From positions 198,097,700 through 198,161,699 of the forward strand of contig NC_134398.1 of assembly GCF_050003625.1 (NCBI RefSeq): a stretch of DNA of 64,000 nt, given 5' to 3'. Under the pieces are notes generated by a model. The model worked only from the letters and a program-made list of their open reading frames with translations. It was not told the DNA's origin and made no database searches. A program made the translations under genes and the position numbers. The stretch's first letter is position 1. Every line of letters starts with the position of its first letter. This document shows positions 48,697 to 60,724 of this stretch, in pieces. The stretch comes from Haematobia irritans (taxonomy: Eukaryota; Arthropoda; Insecta; Diptera; Muscidae).

Positions 48697-50563
48697 TTAT
48701 ACCCTCCACCATAGGATGGGGGGTATATTAACTTTGTCATTCCGTTTGTAACTCATCGAAATATTGCTCAAGAACCATAAAGTATATATATTCTGGGTCG
48801 CGGTGAAATTCTGAGCCGATCTAAGCATGTCCGTCCGTCCGTCCGTCCGTCCGTCCGTCTGTTCAAATCACGCTAACTTCCGAACAAAACAAGCTATCGA
48901 CTTGAAACTTGGCATAAGTAGTTGTTATTGGTATTGAAAATCGGACCACTTTTACGTATAGCCCCCATATAAACCGACCTCCCGATTTGGGGTCTTTCGC
49001 TTATAGAAACCGTAGTTTTCATCCAATTTGCGCGAAATAGAAAATCTAGAGGTATTTTGGGACCTTGAAGAGGTGTGCCAAAAATGGTGAGTGTCGGTCC
49101 ATGGTTTGGTATAGCCCCCATATAAACCGACCTCCCGATTTGGGGTCTTTCGCTTATAGAAACCGTAGTTTTCATCCAATTTGCGCGAAATTGAAAATCT
49201 AGAGATATTTTGGGACCTTGAAGAGGTGTGCCAAAAATGGTGAGTGTCAGTCCATGTTTTGGTATAGCCCCCATATAAACCGACCTCCCGATTTTGGGTC
49301 TTTCGCTTATAGAAACCGTAGTTTTCATCCAATTTGCGCGAAATTGAAAATCTAGAGGTATTTTGGGACCTTGAAGAGGTGTGCCAAAAATGGTGAGTGT
49401 CGGTCCATGGTTTGGTATAGCCCCCATATAAACCGACCTCCCGATTTGGGGTCTTTCGCTTATAGAAATCGTAGTTTTTATTCAATTTACATGAAATTGG
49501 AAATCTAGAGGTATTGTAGGACCACAAATACGTGTGCAAAAAATTGTGAGTATCGGCCCATGTTTTGGTATGGTCCCCATATAAAACGATCTCCCGATTT
49601 GGGGTCTTGAGCTTATAGAAACCGTAGTTTTTATCCAATTTGTCTGAAATTGGAAATCTAGAGGTATTTTAGCACCATAAAGAGGTGTGCCGAAAATGGT
49701 GAGTATCGGTCCATATTTCGGTATAGCCACCATATAGACCGATTTCCCGATTTTACTTCTTGGGCTTCTAGAATCCGTACTTTATATACAATTTGCCTGA
49801 AATTGGAAATTTATAGGTATTTTAGGACCATAAAGAGGTGTGCCACAAATAGTGAGTATCGGTCTATGTTTTGGTATAACCCCCATATAGACCGATATCC
49901 CGATTTTAGTTCTTAGGCTTCTAGAATCTGAGGTTTTTATCCAATTTGCCTGAAATTGGAAATCTAGAGGTATTTTCGGCCCATAACGAAGTGTGCCGAA
50001 AACGGTGAGTATCGGTCCATATTTTAGTATAGCCCCCATAAGAACGATCTCCCGATTTAACTCCTTGGGTTTCTAGAAACCGTAGTTTTTATCCGATTTG
50101 CCTGAAATTGTAAATATTCTGGTATTTTAGACTCACAAAAACGTGTATCGGATTAAGTTTTTATCGCTTCATTTGGTAATGCCTCCATATAGACCGACTT
50201 CACTTCTTGAGGGCATAGAAGGCGCACTGATCATGAAAATTGCTTGAAACTCAATGTAAAATTTCCAGATTTTACTTCTCGGGTGAAAATCTACAGATTT
50301 AAGATTTCAAATCAAGACGTTATTTTATAATTTTCTTGCACACTTACAAGAGATGTTAATGATTCCTCTAAAACTCAAAAATGGTTCTATAAATCCAGAA
50401 TCGGATATAGTCCTCATAGGTGAAATCTTTAAATTTATCTTCGGGAAGTGTCCCCAAGTCCTCAAGCCCTCCTGAAATTTCAAAGGAAACCCTAATATTT
50501 GGTTCATGGTGGTGGGTATTTAAGGTTCGGCCCGGCCGAACTTACTGCTGTATATACTTGTTT
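48697..50563 (-). mobile_element. HINE-F4 element with an F1-type 5' end
   Basis: The first 260 bp match F1 (TTATACCCTCCACCATAGG, core, GTCC run at about 48829-48860, AACTTGGCATAAGTAGTTG). The body then changes to eight units of about 153 bp of a different sequence (AACCGACCTCCCGATTTGGG, GAAACCGTAGTTTTCATCC, GAAGAGGTGTGCC). The 3' end is TGGTGGGTATTTAAG, hairpin GTTCGGCCCGGCCGAAC, CTGCTGTATATACTTG. Confidence 0.88.
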
Positions 50564-50639
50564 TCAGTGTATGTGCCAATTTTTGTAAAGATTCATAAAT
50601 TCAGGATTAATGCCAACTCAATTTGAGGGGGATATACAA

Positions 50640-51195
50640 TCCGAAAAGTAAGCCTTCATGACGTTCAAGAAATCAAATCTGAGAATCGGGCTATATGGGA
50701 GCTTGAATACCCCGTAACCAATAGCAATAAGAAACCTTTCGAGAGTTTGTGTGAATTTAGCAGACGGATGGACGGACATAAGGATGGATAGACGAAGATG
50801 CCTTGACTCGGAATATTACCAAGAGTAAAAATATAGTTAGGTTAGGTTAGGTTAAGTGGCAGCCCGATGTATCAGGCTCACTTAGACTATTCAGTCCATT
50901 GTGATACCACATTGGTGAACTTCTCTCTTATCACTGAGTGCTGCCCGATTCCATGTTAAGCTCAATGACAAGGGACCTCCTTTTTATAGCCGAGTCCAGA
51001 CGGCGTTCCACATTGCAGTGAAACCACTTAGAGAAGTTTTGAAACCTTCAGGAATGTCACCAGCATTACTGAGGTGGGATAATCCACCTCTGAAAAATAT
51101 AGTTACTTTTTATGGTTTTATAACCCAATTCTTTTATGTATTGCAAATAGAGTGACAAAGGCGGTGTTTAGGGTGTATACCACATCGTGGCGGGC
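50640..51195 (+). mobile_element. Diverged HINE 5' region, split by a SINE
   Basis: GACGGATGGACGGACATAAG, GACTCGGAATATTACC, a gap filled by the SINE, then TTTTATGGTTTTATAACC and a variant 5' terminus GTGTATACCACATCGTGG with CGGGCATAA. The same terminus also appears just right of the mariner at 52765. Confidence 0.6.
50840..51092 (-). mobile_element. SINE, 5'-truncated, with 13-bp target duplication
   Basis: Perfect flanking duplication AAAAATATAGTTA (50827-50839 and 51093-51105). The plus-strand left edge GGTTAGGTTAGGTTAAG is the tail, and the right edge stops at CCACCTCTG before the tRNA-like head. The truncation plus duplication indicates LINE-driven target-primed insertion. Confidence 0.9.
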
Positions 51196-51207
51196 ATAAT
51201 TAATGAA

Positions 51208-51325
51208 CAAGTAGGGAAAGTCTAAAGTCGGGCGTGGCCGCATTTTCGATACTATATCAAATCGGTCAAATGTGTTGGGTGTTATATATAATGGTTTTTG
51301 TTCCAAATACCTGGGACACTTGTTA
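51208..51325 (+). mobile_element. HINE-F2 3' end fragment
   Basis: AACAAGTAGGGAAAGTCTAA, AGTCGGGCGTGGCCGC, TCAAATGTGTTGGGTG. About 120 bp, immediately followed by an F4 3' end. Confidence 0.75.
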
Positions 51326-51328
51326 GTA

Positions 51329-51529
51329 AAAACAAGTATATACAGCAGTAAGTTCGGCCGGCCGAATCTTAAATACCCACCGCCATGTTTTCCAATTTAA
51401 GAGCAAATTAGACAAAAACTAGGTATTCTATAAGCCCAAGAAGTAAAACCAGGAGATCGGTCCATATGGGGGCTGTACCAAAACATGGAACGATACTCGC
51501 CATTTTTTACACACCTTCTTATGGTCCTA
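51329..51529 (+). mobile_element. HINE-F4 3' end and one unit, cut by a mariner
   Basis: AACAAGTATATACAGCAGTA, hairpin GTTCGGCCGGCCGAA, TACCCACCGCCATG, then a body unit with GAGATCGGTCCATATGGGG. It stops at the TA target of the mariner at 51530. Confidence 0.85.
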
Positions 51530-52764
51530 CGAGGGCAGTTCGGAAACTCCTTAGCCTAGCACAAAAAGCACGGTATAAACAGAAAAAATTCAGTTTTTTG
51601 GAAACTTTCATCTCTGTTATGAACACATGTTAAATTTTGTTTTGATCTGGCAACTCCTTCGTATAGAAACAGGTGTTCAAAAAAGACGCATCCGCAAATT
51701 ATTTACAATGGAAAAATTAGAAATACGTGCTGTCATTAAATATTTACATAAAAAAGGTTTATCGGGACAATAAATTCATAATGATATGGTGAATGTGTTA
51801 GGTGAAAGTGCTCCTTCATATGCAACAGTAAAAAATTGGGTTGCTGAATTTAAACGTGGTCGTACATGGTCGCATTGAAAATGAACAACATAGTGGACGT
51901 CCAAAAACAGCAACAACAACAGAAATTGTACCCAAAGTGCATGATATGGTATTAAATGATAGACGAATAAAAGTGCGTGAAATTGCTAATATCACGGGCA
52001 TCTCAAATGATCGAGTCCATTTAATTTTGCATGAAGAACTAAAACGCATATCAAAAACGCATAAGAATGAAAATTTCTCAAGCTTGTTTGGCGAAATAAA
52101 ATGGATTTTAAGCGTCGTTTCATAACTGTTGATGAGACATGGATCCACCACTATACTCCAGAGACAAAAGAACACTCCAAACAATGGACTGAAGCTGGAG
52201 GAAATGCCCAAAAGAAGGCAAAAATTGAATCGGCTGGTAAGGTTATGACAACGTTTTTTTGGGACTTCAAAGGTATTTTATTGATTGACTATCTGCAAAA
52301 GGGTAAAACAATAAATTCAGAGTACTATTGCTACCTTTTGGATCAATTAAACGTACAAATTCGAGATAAACGTCCTGGCTTACAACACAAAAATATAATG
52401 TTTCATCAAGACAACGCACCAGCGCACAAGAGTGTTTCAATAATGGCTAAAATCAACGAATTAAAGTACGAGTTGCTTGACCACCCACCTTATTCTCCTG
52501 ATTTAGCTCCCAGTGACTTTTCTTGTTCCCAAAAAAATCCTTGCTGGCAAGCATTTTACCTCAAATGAAGAAGCAATTACAGGTGTAAGCCACTATTTTG
52601 AAGATATTGAGGAAAACTATTTTAATCAAGGGATAGAATTGCTAGAAAAGCGTTGGACTAAGTGTATTGAAGTATCAGGAGATTATATTGAAAAATAAAA
52701 ATATTTTTGAAAAACTAACTATTCTCTTTCATTGATAGGCTAAGAAGTTTCCCAACCGCCCTCG
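51530..52764 (+). mobile_element. Second mariner element, inactive, 1,235 bp
   Basis: Inverted ends CGAGGGC(A/G)GTT(C/G)GGAAAC and TTAGCCTA at both sides (51530-51558, 52736-52764), each next to a TA. It contains a decayed transposase on the plus strand. A different mariner lineage from the one at 33838, with different termini and protein start. Confidence 0.92.
51708..52698 (+). pseudogene. Mariner transposase, multiply broken
   Basis: DD34D-type transposase. It starts MEKLEIRAVIKYLHKKG at 51708 and meets TAA after GLSGQ. The frame continues past the stop to NWVAEFKRG, then shifts to RIENEQHSGRPKTATTT (helix-turn-helix region). After HEELK a deletion removes the conserved W-V-P-(R)-L linker and the frame changes. 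The catalytic core resumes at 52101 with TVDETWIHHYTPE (first Asp), FHQDNAPAHKS (second Asp) and YSPDLAPSDF (third Asp). Another shift near 52520 puts the C-terminus (LAGKHFTSNEEAITG ... to TAA at 52696) in a different frame. At least one stop, three frame changes and one deletion make it non-functional. All three acidic residues are still readable. Confidence 0.9.
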
Positions 52765-52766
52765 TA

Positions 52767-52927
52767 TACCACCTATCGTGGCGGGCATAATTAATAAAAA
52801 AAGTATTATTGTAGGCGCCCATAGTAGTGTAGTACACCACAATGTATCGTAACTTGCCGCCACAATATAGCTATTCCTTATGCCTCTCGTTGTTCTCCAT
52901 TTTAAATTTGGTAGTTTTCGAGAATTT
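52767..52927. other. Short spacer right of the mariner
   Basis: Begins ACCTATCGTGGCGGGCATAA, matching the variant HINE terminus at 51176-51197, then unique sequence. Confidence 0.4.
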
Positions 52928-54395
52928 TTATACCCTCCATCATAGGATGGGGGTATATTAACTTTGTCATTCCGTTTGTAACACATCGAAATATTGCTCT
53001 AAGACCCCATAAAGTATATATATTCTGGGTCGTGGTGAAATTCTGAGTCGATCATGTCCGTCCGTCCGTCTGTTGAAATCACGCTAACTTCCGAACGAAG
53101 CAAGCTATCGACTTGAAACTTGGCACAAGTCATTGTTATCGATGTAGGTCGGATAGTATTGAAAATGGGCTATATCGGTCCACTTTTACGTATAGCCCCC
53201 ATATAAAGGGACCCTCAGATTTGGCTTGTGGAGCCTCTAACAGAAGCATATTTCATCCGATCCGGCTGAAATTTGGTACATGGTGTTGGTATATGGTATC
53301 TAACAACCACGCAAAAATTGGTCCACATCGGTCCATAATTATATATAGCCCCCATATAAACCGATCCCCAGATTTGGCTTGCGGAGCCTAAAAGAGAAGC
53401 AAATTTCATCCGATCCGGCTGAAATTTGGTACATGGTGTTAGTATATGGTCTCTAGCAACCATGCAAAAATTGATCCACATCGGTCCATAATTATATATA
53501 GCCCCCATATAAGCCGATCCCCAGATTTGGCTTGTGGAGCCTCTAAGAGAAGCATATTTCATCCGATCCGGCTGAAATTTGGTACATGGTGTTGGTATAT
53601 GGTCTCTAACAATCATGCAAAAATTGGTCCACATCGGTCCATAATTATATATAGCCCCCATATAAACCGATCCCCAGATTTGGCTTGCGGAGCCTCCAAG
53701 AGAAGCAAATTTCATCCGATCCGGCTGAAATTCGGTTGGTATATGGTCTCTAAAAACCGTGCAAAAATTGGTCCACATCGGTCCATAATTATATATAGCG
53801 CCCATATAAACCGATCCCCAGATTTGGTTTGCGAAGTCTCCAAGAGAAGCAAATTTCATCCAATCCGGTTGTAATTTGGAACATGGTGTTAGTATATGAT
53901 CTTTAACAAGCGTGCCAGAAATGGTCCATATCGGTCCATAATTATATATAGCCCCCATATAAGAAAATTTTGTTAAAATTTTATTCGGTTCATAATAAAA
54001 TTTTCATCATTGTCAAAATTTTATTTCTATAGAAAATTTTGTTCAAATTTTATTCGGTTCATAATCATGGTTGCCACTCGAGCCAAAAATAATCTACCAA
54101 GATTTTATTTCTATAGAAAGTTTTGTCAAAAGTTTATTTCTATAGAAAATTTTGTGAAAATTTTATTTCTGTAGAAAATTTTGTCAAAATTTTATGTCTA
54201 CTTTGTCAAACTGAATTATATACAATTTAGAAGATGGTGTTAGGAGGTTTTAAGATACCTTGCCATCGGCAAGCGTTACCGCAACTTAAGTAATTCGATT
54301 GTGGATGGCAGTGTTTAGAAGAAGTTTCTACGCAATCCATGATGGAGGGTACATAAGCTTCGGCCTGGCCGAACTTACGGCCGTATATACTTGTT
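52928..54395 (-). mobile_element. HINE-F1 copy, complete, with F3 block
   Basis: TTATACCCTCCATCATAGG, core, short GTCCGTCCGTCTG run, five 153-bp units (53170-53960), F3 block to 54220, then GAAGATGGTGTTAGGAGG, ATGGAGGGTACATAAGC, hairpin, GTATATACTTG. Open frames of 247 and 142 codons on opposite strands are repeat artefacts. Confidence 0.9.
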
Positions 54396-55815
54396 TTTTT
54401 TTTTTTTTTGAAATCTCAAAATTTTGTCAGTGTATACAGGAAAATCGCCTCCCTCTACATCTGCTACATTCTACCACAACCACAGAGCTCTGGGGGGAAA
54501 ACAAATAAATTATTATCTAAATTGTTTGGCCATTAAAAGCTTATACACAAATTCCACAACAAATAAATTTCGACAGGAAAAAATACACGAGATTTCAAAT
54601 TGATTTCAATCACATCGACATATACATGTATTTGTGTAGCTGTACTGTGGGTGAGTGTGGGTATATATTGGGTATCATTTTGAAAATCTATCATCACCTC
54701 TCCATGGCCATTGATATGGTGGTCTTCGAGAGAAAGGCACCCAAACGAAAAAGTGAAAGTGTGTCAAAGGAATCCCATTTAATTCCAACGGCGTGAACAA
54801 TGTTTGTTTAACCATTACGGCAGACGGGTAGAAACAAGGACTCCAGATTGATATTCCATGCTGGCTGTTTTTTTTTTCTCCTTTTTTTTTTTGTTTTTTG
54901 CATCCCAATTTTTTGGGTGGCGATGATAATGGTGGCGGTTGACACTAATGTAATATCACCATTAACCCACATCAAAATGGAGCTTGTTGGTTTTTTTTTG
55001 TGCGGAAAAGCTGATGATGTTCGAAATCTCGTTTTGGGTTCGAACATCACCAAATAATATGGAGGAAAGCTACAATGATGTCAAAGTGTTCGAACACCGA
55101 GCGTGTGGTTGATAGGATGATGGGTATTTAAATCGAATTTGCAACCTCAGAGATATACCAAAAATAAGAGGGTTCTTGCCCATGTTGTTTCGACCCTCTC
55201 AGATTGAAATGATAACGTTGTAAAATTTTCACATCAAAGGATACAAAAAAAAACATAGGTTGGAAGACTGATTTTCGTATTAAAAAGGACGCATGTTCTG
55301 CATGTTCATTGATTTCAGGTTATTCTATTTATTTTTTTTGTAAATAAACCAATTTTTGTTATGGTATTCTATATTTGTGTTGGATATATTCCAAGAGAAA
55401 AATATTTTGCAAAAAAATATATTTTAAGAAGAAGATTAAAAATTGTGTAGCAACCATATTTGAGTGCAGCTGAATACATGAACTTTTGGCAATTTATACT
55501 CTACTTTACTCGCATAAATTAATTGAGGAATTGTTTGCGGATGAATTTAGACTTTCCTTATGGTTTGCAAATCTGTCTACTGGGTTACGCACCATTGCAC
55601 TATCTTTCAAACTCACCATAAAATATAAAATGCATTGTCTTTGTCTTTTCATATATCAGGCGTTGAAGAAAACATTATAATAAGAAACCGAAAAAATACA
55701 GAAAAGACAGAATTATAGATTAAAAGCGAAATACGCTGATGTTGAAGTCAAATGAAACAGGAGATATTATATTGCAGATAGTTCCAGTTTCCTACCCAAC
55801 AATGCTGAATTTTTT
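54396..55815. other. Unique sequence, no gene recognised
   Basis: Several poly-T runs (54396-54410, 54870-54900) and no recognisable family. Short overlapping open frames on both strands (54675-55057) lack motifs. I see no convincing gene. Confidence 0.4.
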
Positions 55816-58062
55816 TATACCCTCCACCATAGGATGGGGGGTATATTAAGTTTGTCATTCCGTTTGGAACACATCGAAGTATTGCTCTAAGACCCCATAA
55901 AGTATATATATTCTGGGTCGTGGTGAATTTCTGAGTCGATCTGAGCATGTCCGTCCGTCCGTCTGTTGAAATCACGCTAACTTCCGAACGGAATAAGCTA
56001 TCGACTTGAAACTTGGTACAAGTAGTTGTTATTTATGTAGGTCAGATGGTATTGCAAATGGGCCATATCGGTCCACTTTTACGTATAGCCCCCATATAAA
56101 CGGACCCCCAAATTTGGCTTTCGAGGCCTCTAAGAGAAGCAAATTTCATCCGATCCGGCTGAAATTTGGTACATGGTGTTAGTATATGGTCTCTAACAAT
56201 CATGCAAAAATTGGGTGACATCGGTCCATAATTATATATAGCCCCCATATAAACCGATCCCCCGATTTGGATTGCGGAGCCTCTAAGAGAAGCAAATTTC
56301 ATCCGATCCGGCTGAAATTTGGTACATGGTGTTAATATATGGTATCTAACAACCATGCAAAAATTGGTCCACATCGGTCCATAATTACATATAGCCCCCA
56401 TACAAACCGATCACCAGATTTGACCTCCGGAGCCTCTTGGAAGACCAAAATTCATCTGATTCAGTTGAAATTTGGTACGTGGTGTTAATATATGGCCTCA
56501 AACTCCCATACAAAAATTGGTCGATATCGGTCCATAATTATTTATAGGCCCCTTATAAACCGATCCCCCGATTTGGCTTACGGAGCCTCTATGAGAAGCA
56601 AATTTCATCCGATCCGGCTGAAATTTGGTACATGGTCTTTGTATATGGTCCTTAACAACCATGCAAAAATTGGTCCACATCGGTCCATAATTATATATAG
56701 CCCCCATATACACCGATCCCCCGATTTGGCTTTCGGAGCCTCTAAGAGAAGCAAATTTCATCCGATCCGGTTGAAATCTGGAACATGGTGTTTGTATATG
56801 ATCTCTAGGTTAGGTTAGGTTAGGTGGCAGCCCGATGTATCAGGCTCACTTAGACTATTCAGTCCATTGTGATACCACATTGGTGAACTTCTCTCTTATC
56901 ACTGAGTGCTGCCCGATTCCATGTTAAGCTCAATGACAAGGGACCTCATTTTTATAGCCGAGTCCGAACGGCGTTCCACAATGCAGTGAAACCACTTAGA
57001 GAAGCTTCGAAACCCTCAGAAATGTCACCAGCATTACTGAGGTGGGATAATCCACCGCTGAAAAACTAGTTGGTGTTCGGTCGAAGCGGAGTCGAAGCGG
57101 AGTCGAACCCACGACCTCGTGTATGCAAGGCGGGCATGCTAACCATTGCACCACGGTAGCTCCCTATCTCTAACAACCGTGCCAGAATTGGTCCATATCG
57201 GTCCATAACTATATATAGCCCCCATATAAAGCGTTCTTCAGATTTGACCTCCGGAGCCTCTTGGAGGAGCAAAATTCATCCGATCCGGTTCAAATGGGGA
57301 ACGTGGTGTTGGTATATGGTTTGTAACATACATGCAAAAATTGGTCCACATCGGTTCATACTTATATATAGCCCGCATATAAAGCGTTTGGCTTGCGGAG
57401 CCACTAAAAGAAGCAAATTTCATCCGATCCGGATCAAATGTGGAACGTGGTGTTAGAATATGGCCGCTAAAAACCATACCAAAATTGGTCCATATAGACC
57501 GCTATAGTTATATATAGCCAATCCCCAATCACACAAAAATTGGTCCATATCGGTTCATAATCATGGTTGCCACTCGAGCCAAAAATAATCTACCAAAATT
57601 TTATTTCTATTGAAAATTTTGTTAAAATTTCATTTTTATAGAAAATTTTGTCATAACTTTATTTCTATGGAAAATTTTGTCAAAATTTCATTACTATAGA
57701 AAATTTTGTCAAAATGTTTTTTTTTCTATGGAAAATTTTGTTAAAATTTTATTTCTATAGAAAATTTTGTAAACATTTAATTTCTATGGAAAATTTTGTT
57801 AAAATTTTATTTCTATAGAAAATTTTGTCAACATTTTATTTCGATGGAAATTTTTGTTTATTTAATATATACCACGTATGGACTTACTTACAATTTAGAA
57901 GACGGTGTTAGGAAGATTTAAGATACCTTGCCATCTGCAAGCGTTACCGCACCCCAAGTAATTCGGTTGTGGATGGTAGTGTTTAGATGAAGTTTCTACG
58001 CAATCCATGGTGGAGGGTACACAAGCTTCGGCCTGGCCGAACTTACGGCCGTATATACGTGT
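55816..58062 (-). mobile_element. HINE-F1 copy, complete, split by a SINE
   Basis: TTATACCCTCCACCATAGG, core, GTCCGTCCGTCTG, body units (56080-57500, interrupted by the SINE), F3 block (57590-57855), ATGGTGGAGGGTACACAAGC, hairpin and GTATATACGTG. Confidence 0.9.
56808..57165 (-). mobile_element. tRNA-derived SINE, full length (358 bp)
   Basis: Flanked by ATCTCTA (56801-56807 and 57166-57172), which rejoins the F1 unit exactly. On the minus strand it has a tRNA-like head (A-box TGGTGCAATGG, B-box GGTTCGACTCC), a body of about 250 bp and a tail CCTAACCTAACCTAACC. This is the reference copy for the other SINE fragments in the window. Confidence 0.92.
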
Positions 58063-58067
58063 TTTTT

Positions 58068-58268
58068 ACTAATATTGTGTTTCGTCCCAGGGCATTATCG
58101 ATTTAAATTTTAATTCTAGAAATTTTATAGAAGTACAAAAAATTGTCTCCAAATCGATTAAGATATAAATATTTGAAGGAGTCGAGATATAATACGAATT
58201 TTGGTCTACATGGTGGTGATGGGTATACTACGAGTATAGTCGGCCCCGCCCGACTTTAGACTTACTTG
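58068..58268 (-). mobile_element. HINE-F2 3' end fragment
   Basis: TACTAATATTGTGTTTCGTC, then hairpin GTCGGCCCCGCCCGAC and TTTAGACTTACTTG. About 200 bp, no body. Confidence 0.8.
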
Positions 58269-58269
58269 T

Positions 58270-58557
58270 ATTTAACGCGTTTTTGTTTTGTACTCAAGAC
58301 AAAAAAATTTTGTCAAAGTCAAATTTTAACGATGCAAGTTTCAAGTCAAATTACATAACTGTGAGGACAAAACGACTTTATTGAAAAGTTTATGGACTTT
58401 TGGACAAGAAAACAAAAACTTTTTCCTTTTCACGAAATTTTTGGCTAAAGTGCGCTTACGTATCGGGTAAGCACACTTTGGACTCTGTCTATAGAAGAAA
58501 GTCTGCAAACCGGTCACATATATGACGTTGCAATCGCGATATCCCACTCTGCTCATA
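58270..58557. repeat. Fragment of the repeat seen at 21.2 and 40.1 kb
   Basis: 'GTACTCAAGACAAAAAAATT', 'CTTTATTGAAAAGTTTATGG' and 'GGACAAGAAAACAAAAACTT' resemble the interior of the 21194-21837 MITE in inverted order. The remainder is unassigned. Confidence 0.45.
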
Positions 58558-59574
58558 GAAACAAGTAAGGAAAGTCTAAAGTCGGGCGGTACCGACTATA
58601 TTATACCCCGCACCACTTTGTAGATCTAAATTTTCGATACCATACCACATCCGTCAAATGTTTTGGGGGCTATATATAAAGGTTTGTCTCAAATACATAC
58701 ATTTAAATATCACTCCATCTGGACAGAATTTGATAGACTTCTACAAAATCTATAGACTCACAATTTAAGTCGGCTAATGCACTAGGGTGGAACACATTGT
58801 TAGTAAAAAAATATGGGGAAACATTTAAATCTGAAGCAATTTTAAGGAAACTTCGCAAAAGTTTATTTATAATTTATCGCTCGATATATATGTATTAGAA
58901 GTTTAGGAAAATTAAAGTAATTTTTACAACTTTTCGACTTAGCAGTGGCGATTTTACAAGGAAAATGTTGGTATTTTGACCATTTTTGTCGAAATCAGAA
59001 AAACATATATATGGGAGCTATATCTAAATCTAAACCGATTTCAACCACGCATAGCACGCATAGCTACAATGCTGATTCTACTTCCTGTGCAAAATTTCAA
59101 TTAAATCGGAGTAAAAGATTGGCCACTGTGGTCATATGAGTGTAAATCGGGCGAAAGCTATATATGGGATATATATCTAAATCTGAACCGATTTCAACCA
59201 AATTTGGCACGCATAGCTACAATGCTAATTCTACTCCCTGTACAAAATTTCAACTAAATCGGACCAAAAAATTGGCCTCTGTGGTCATATGAGTGTAAAT
59301 CGGCCGAAAGCTATATATTGGAGCTATATCTAAATATGAACCGATTTCAACCAAATTTTGCACGCATAGCTACAATGCTAATTCAACTCCCTGTGCATTT
59401 CAAGTAAATCGGAGCAAAAATGTGTTCACGGACAGACGGACATCGCTATATCGATTTAAGAGCCCACCCTGAGCATTTTTGCCAAAGACACCGTGTGTCT
59501 ATCTCGTCTCCTTCTGGGTGTTGCAAACATATGCACTAACTTATAATACCCCGTTCCACAGTATGGAGGGTATA
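58558..59574 (+). mobile_element. HINE-F2, complete short copy
   Basis: AACAAGTAAGGAAAGTCTAA, hairpin GTCGGGCGGTACCGAC, TATTATACCCCGCACCAC, spacer, only about three body units, ACGGACAGACGGACATCG, CACCCTGAGCATTTTTGCC, and the end ATACCCCGTTCCACAGTATG with GGGTATAA. This uninterrupted copy is the best guide to how the nested copy at 1-7322 joins up. Confidence 0.9.
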
Positions 59575-59614
59575 AAAAACCTTTCACCCCGATCAGGGAC
59601 CATCCACCCTTATC

Positions 59615-59760
59615 CAGTGATGGCAGATTAGGGGATTTTCCCCAAACTAGGGATTTTTTCTCGTTCACTTTGGGGATTGTTCACTTTGGGGATCTGGGGG
59701 TTTGGCTGGGGATAACGTCATGATTTGGGGATTGTTCTGGGGATATTTCTATCTTAAATC
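59615..59760 (+). mobile_element. hAT terminus with GGGGATTTTCCCC motifs
   Basis: CAGTGATGGCAGATTAGGGG followed by GATTTTCCCCAAACTAGGG and several TTTGGGGAT repeats. It matches the inverted right end of the hAT at 18440-20928. The opposite end was not found, so the element is truncated or extends through unrecognised sequence. Confidence 0.6.
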
Positions 59761-60724
59761 ACATAGTATTAAATTTATAATCTTATAATCTATGACTAAA
59801 TTTGTTACAGAAAGTGTAAAAGCGAAGTACAATAAGGCTTGTGGGCTAAATTCTAAATTCCTATTTACAATCGCACCTTCATATTTATGTAACAAATTTG
59901 AAGAAGGCCCAACTTCCATTATCACTTGGGTGTCCGGTCTTATTAAGTACCATGAGAATTTCCTTATAGTTTCATTTCGCATTCGTTTTGTTTGTTCCTG
60001 CGGTCGGAGCTTCATAGAAATGGGGTTAAGATAAAATATTTACTTCGTCGTCTACGAAATTTAAGACAAACTAATATCATTTACGAAGTGACCCTTAAAA
60101 ATTCATTGCTTTATATTGTGACCGTATTTACTGTTTGCGAATTCTTGAATGTCAATTTTTGGCAAAATTAATCCTCCGATGAGTGACAGTTCTGAACTTC
60201 ACGGCCGTGTGAAAAGGTTCTGCGGACCTTTTTTTTGTAAATCGTGTTTCTTTTCATATAATTTTTTTTGATTTTTTTTGTTTTTATTGTGTATAACTAA
60301 ATTCTACATACAAAAATAATTTTTTCAATTTTTTCAATTTTTGTATTTTTTTTTTTCTTGAATTTTTTTAAGACTATTATAAAAAAAATTAAAAATTATT
60401 GTTGTTGAGCGTGTACTTCTTGTCCTCTGCCCTGTGCGCAAGTGTTACAGCGATGTAAAAGTGTGCTACACGCAAAGAAAAAAAACGTTTGGTAGACGTG
60501 TACCGAAAACGTTTTTCTTTTGTTAGAGTTTTTTGAATTGCTTCGAAAAGTATACACTTTTATCACCAAAAAAATTCGTTTGGTACAAAATTTTTATTTT
60601 TTCAATAAAAAAAGTTATTTTTGAACCAAAAACACAGTCCATTTCGTTTATCTCAAACACTGTTCTTTTCTGACTTTAGGTCTTTAATAAGGCACATTTT
60701 AAAGTTCATAGTAAAATTTAATAT
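59761..60724. other. Sequence left of the LTR, no gene recognised
   Basis: Overlapping 80- and 88-codon frames near 59750-60034 lack motifs. Homopolymer runs lie at 60225-60360. 'ACACGCAAAGAAAAAAAACG' at about 60470 looks like a repeat terminus but was not matched. Confidence 0.4.

Noticed and set aside
54675..55057. Overlapping short frames on both strands in unique sequence
   Set aside because: Lysine- and phenylalanine-rich low complexity from poly-A/T runs; no motif.
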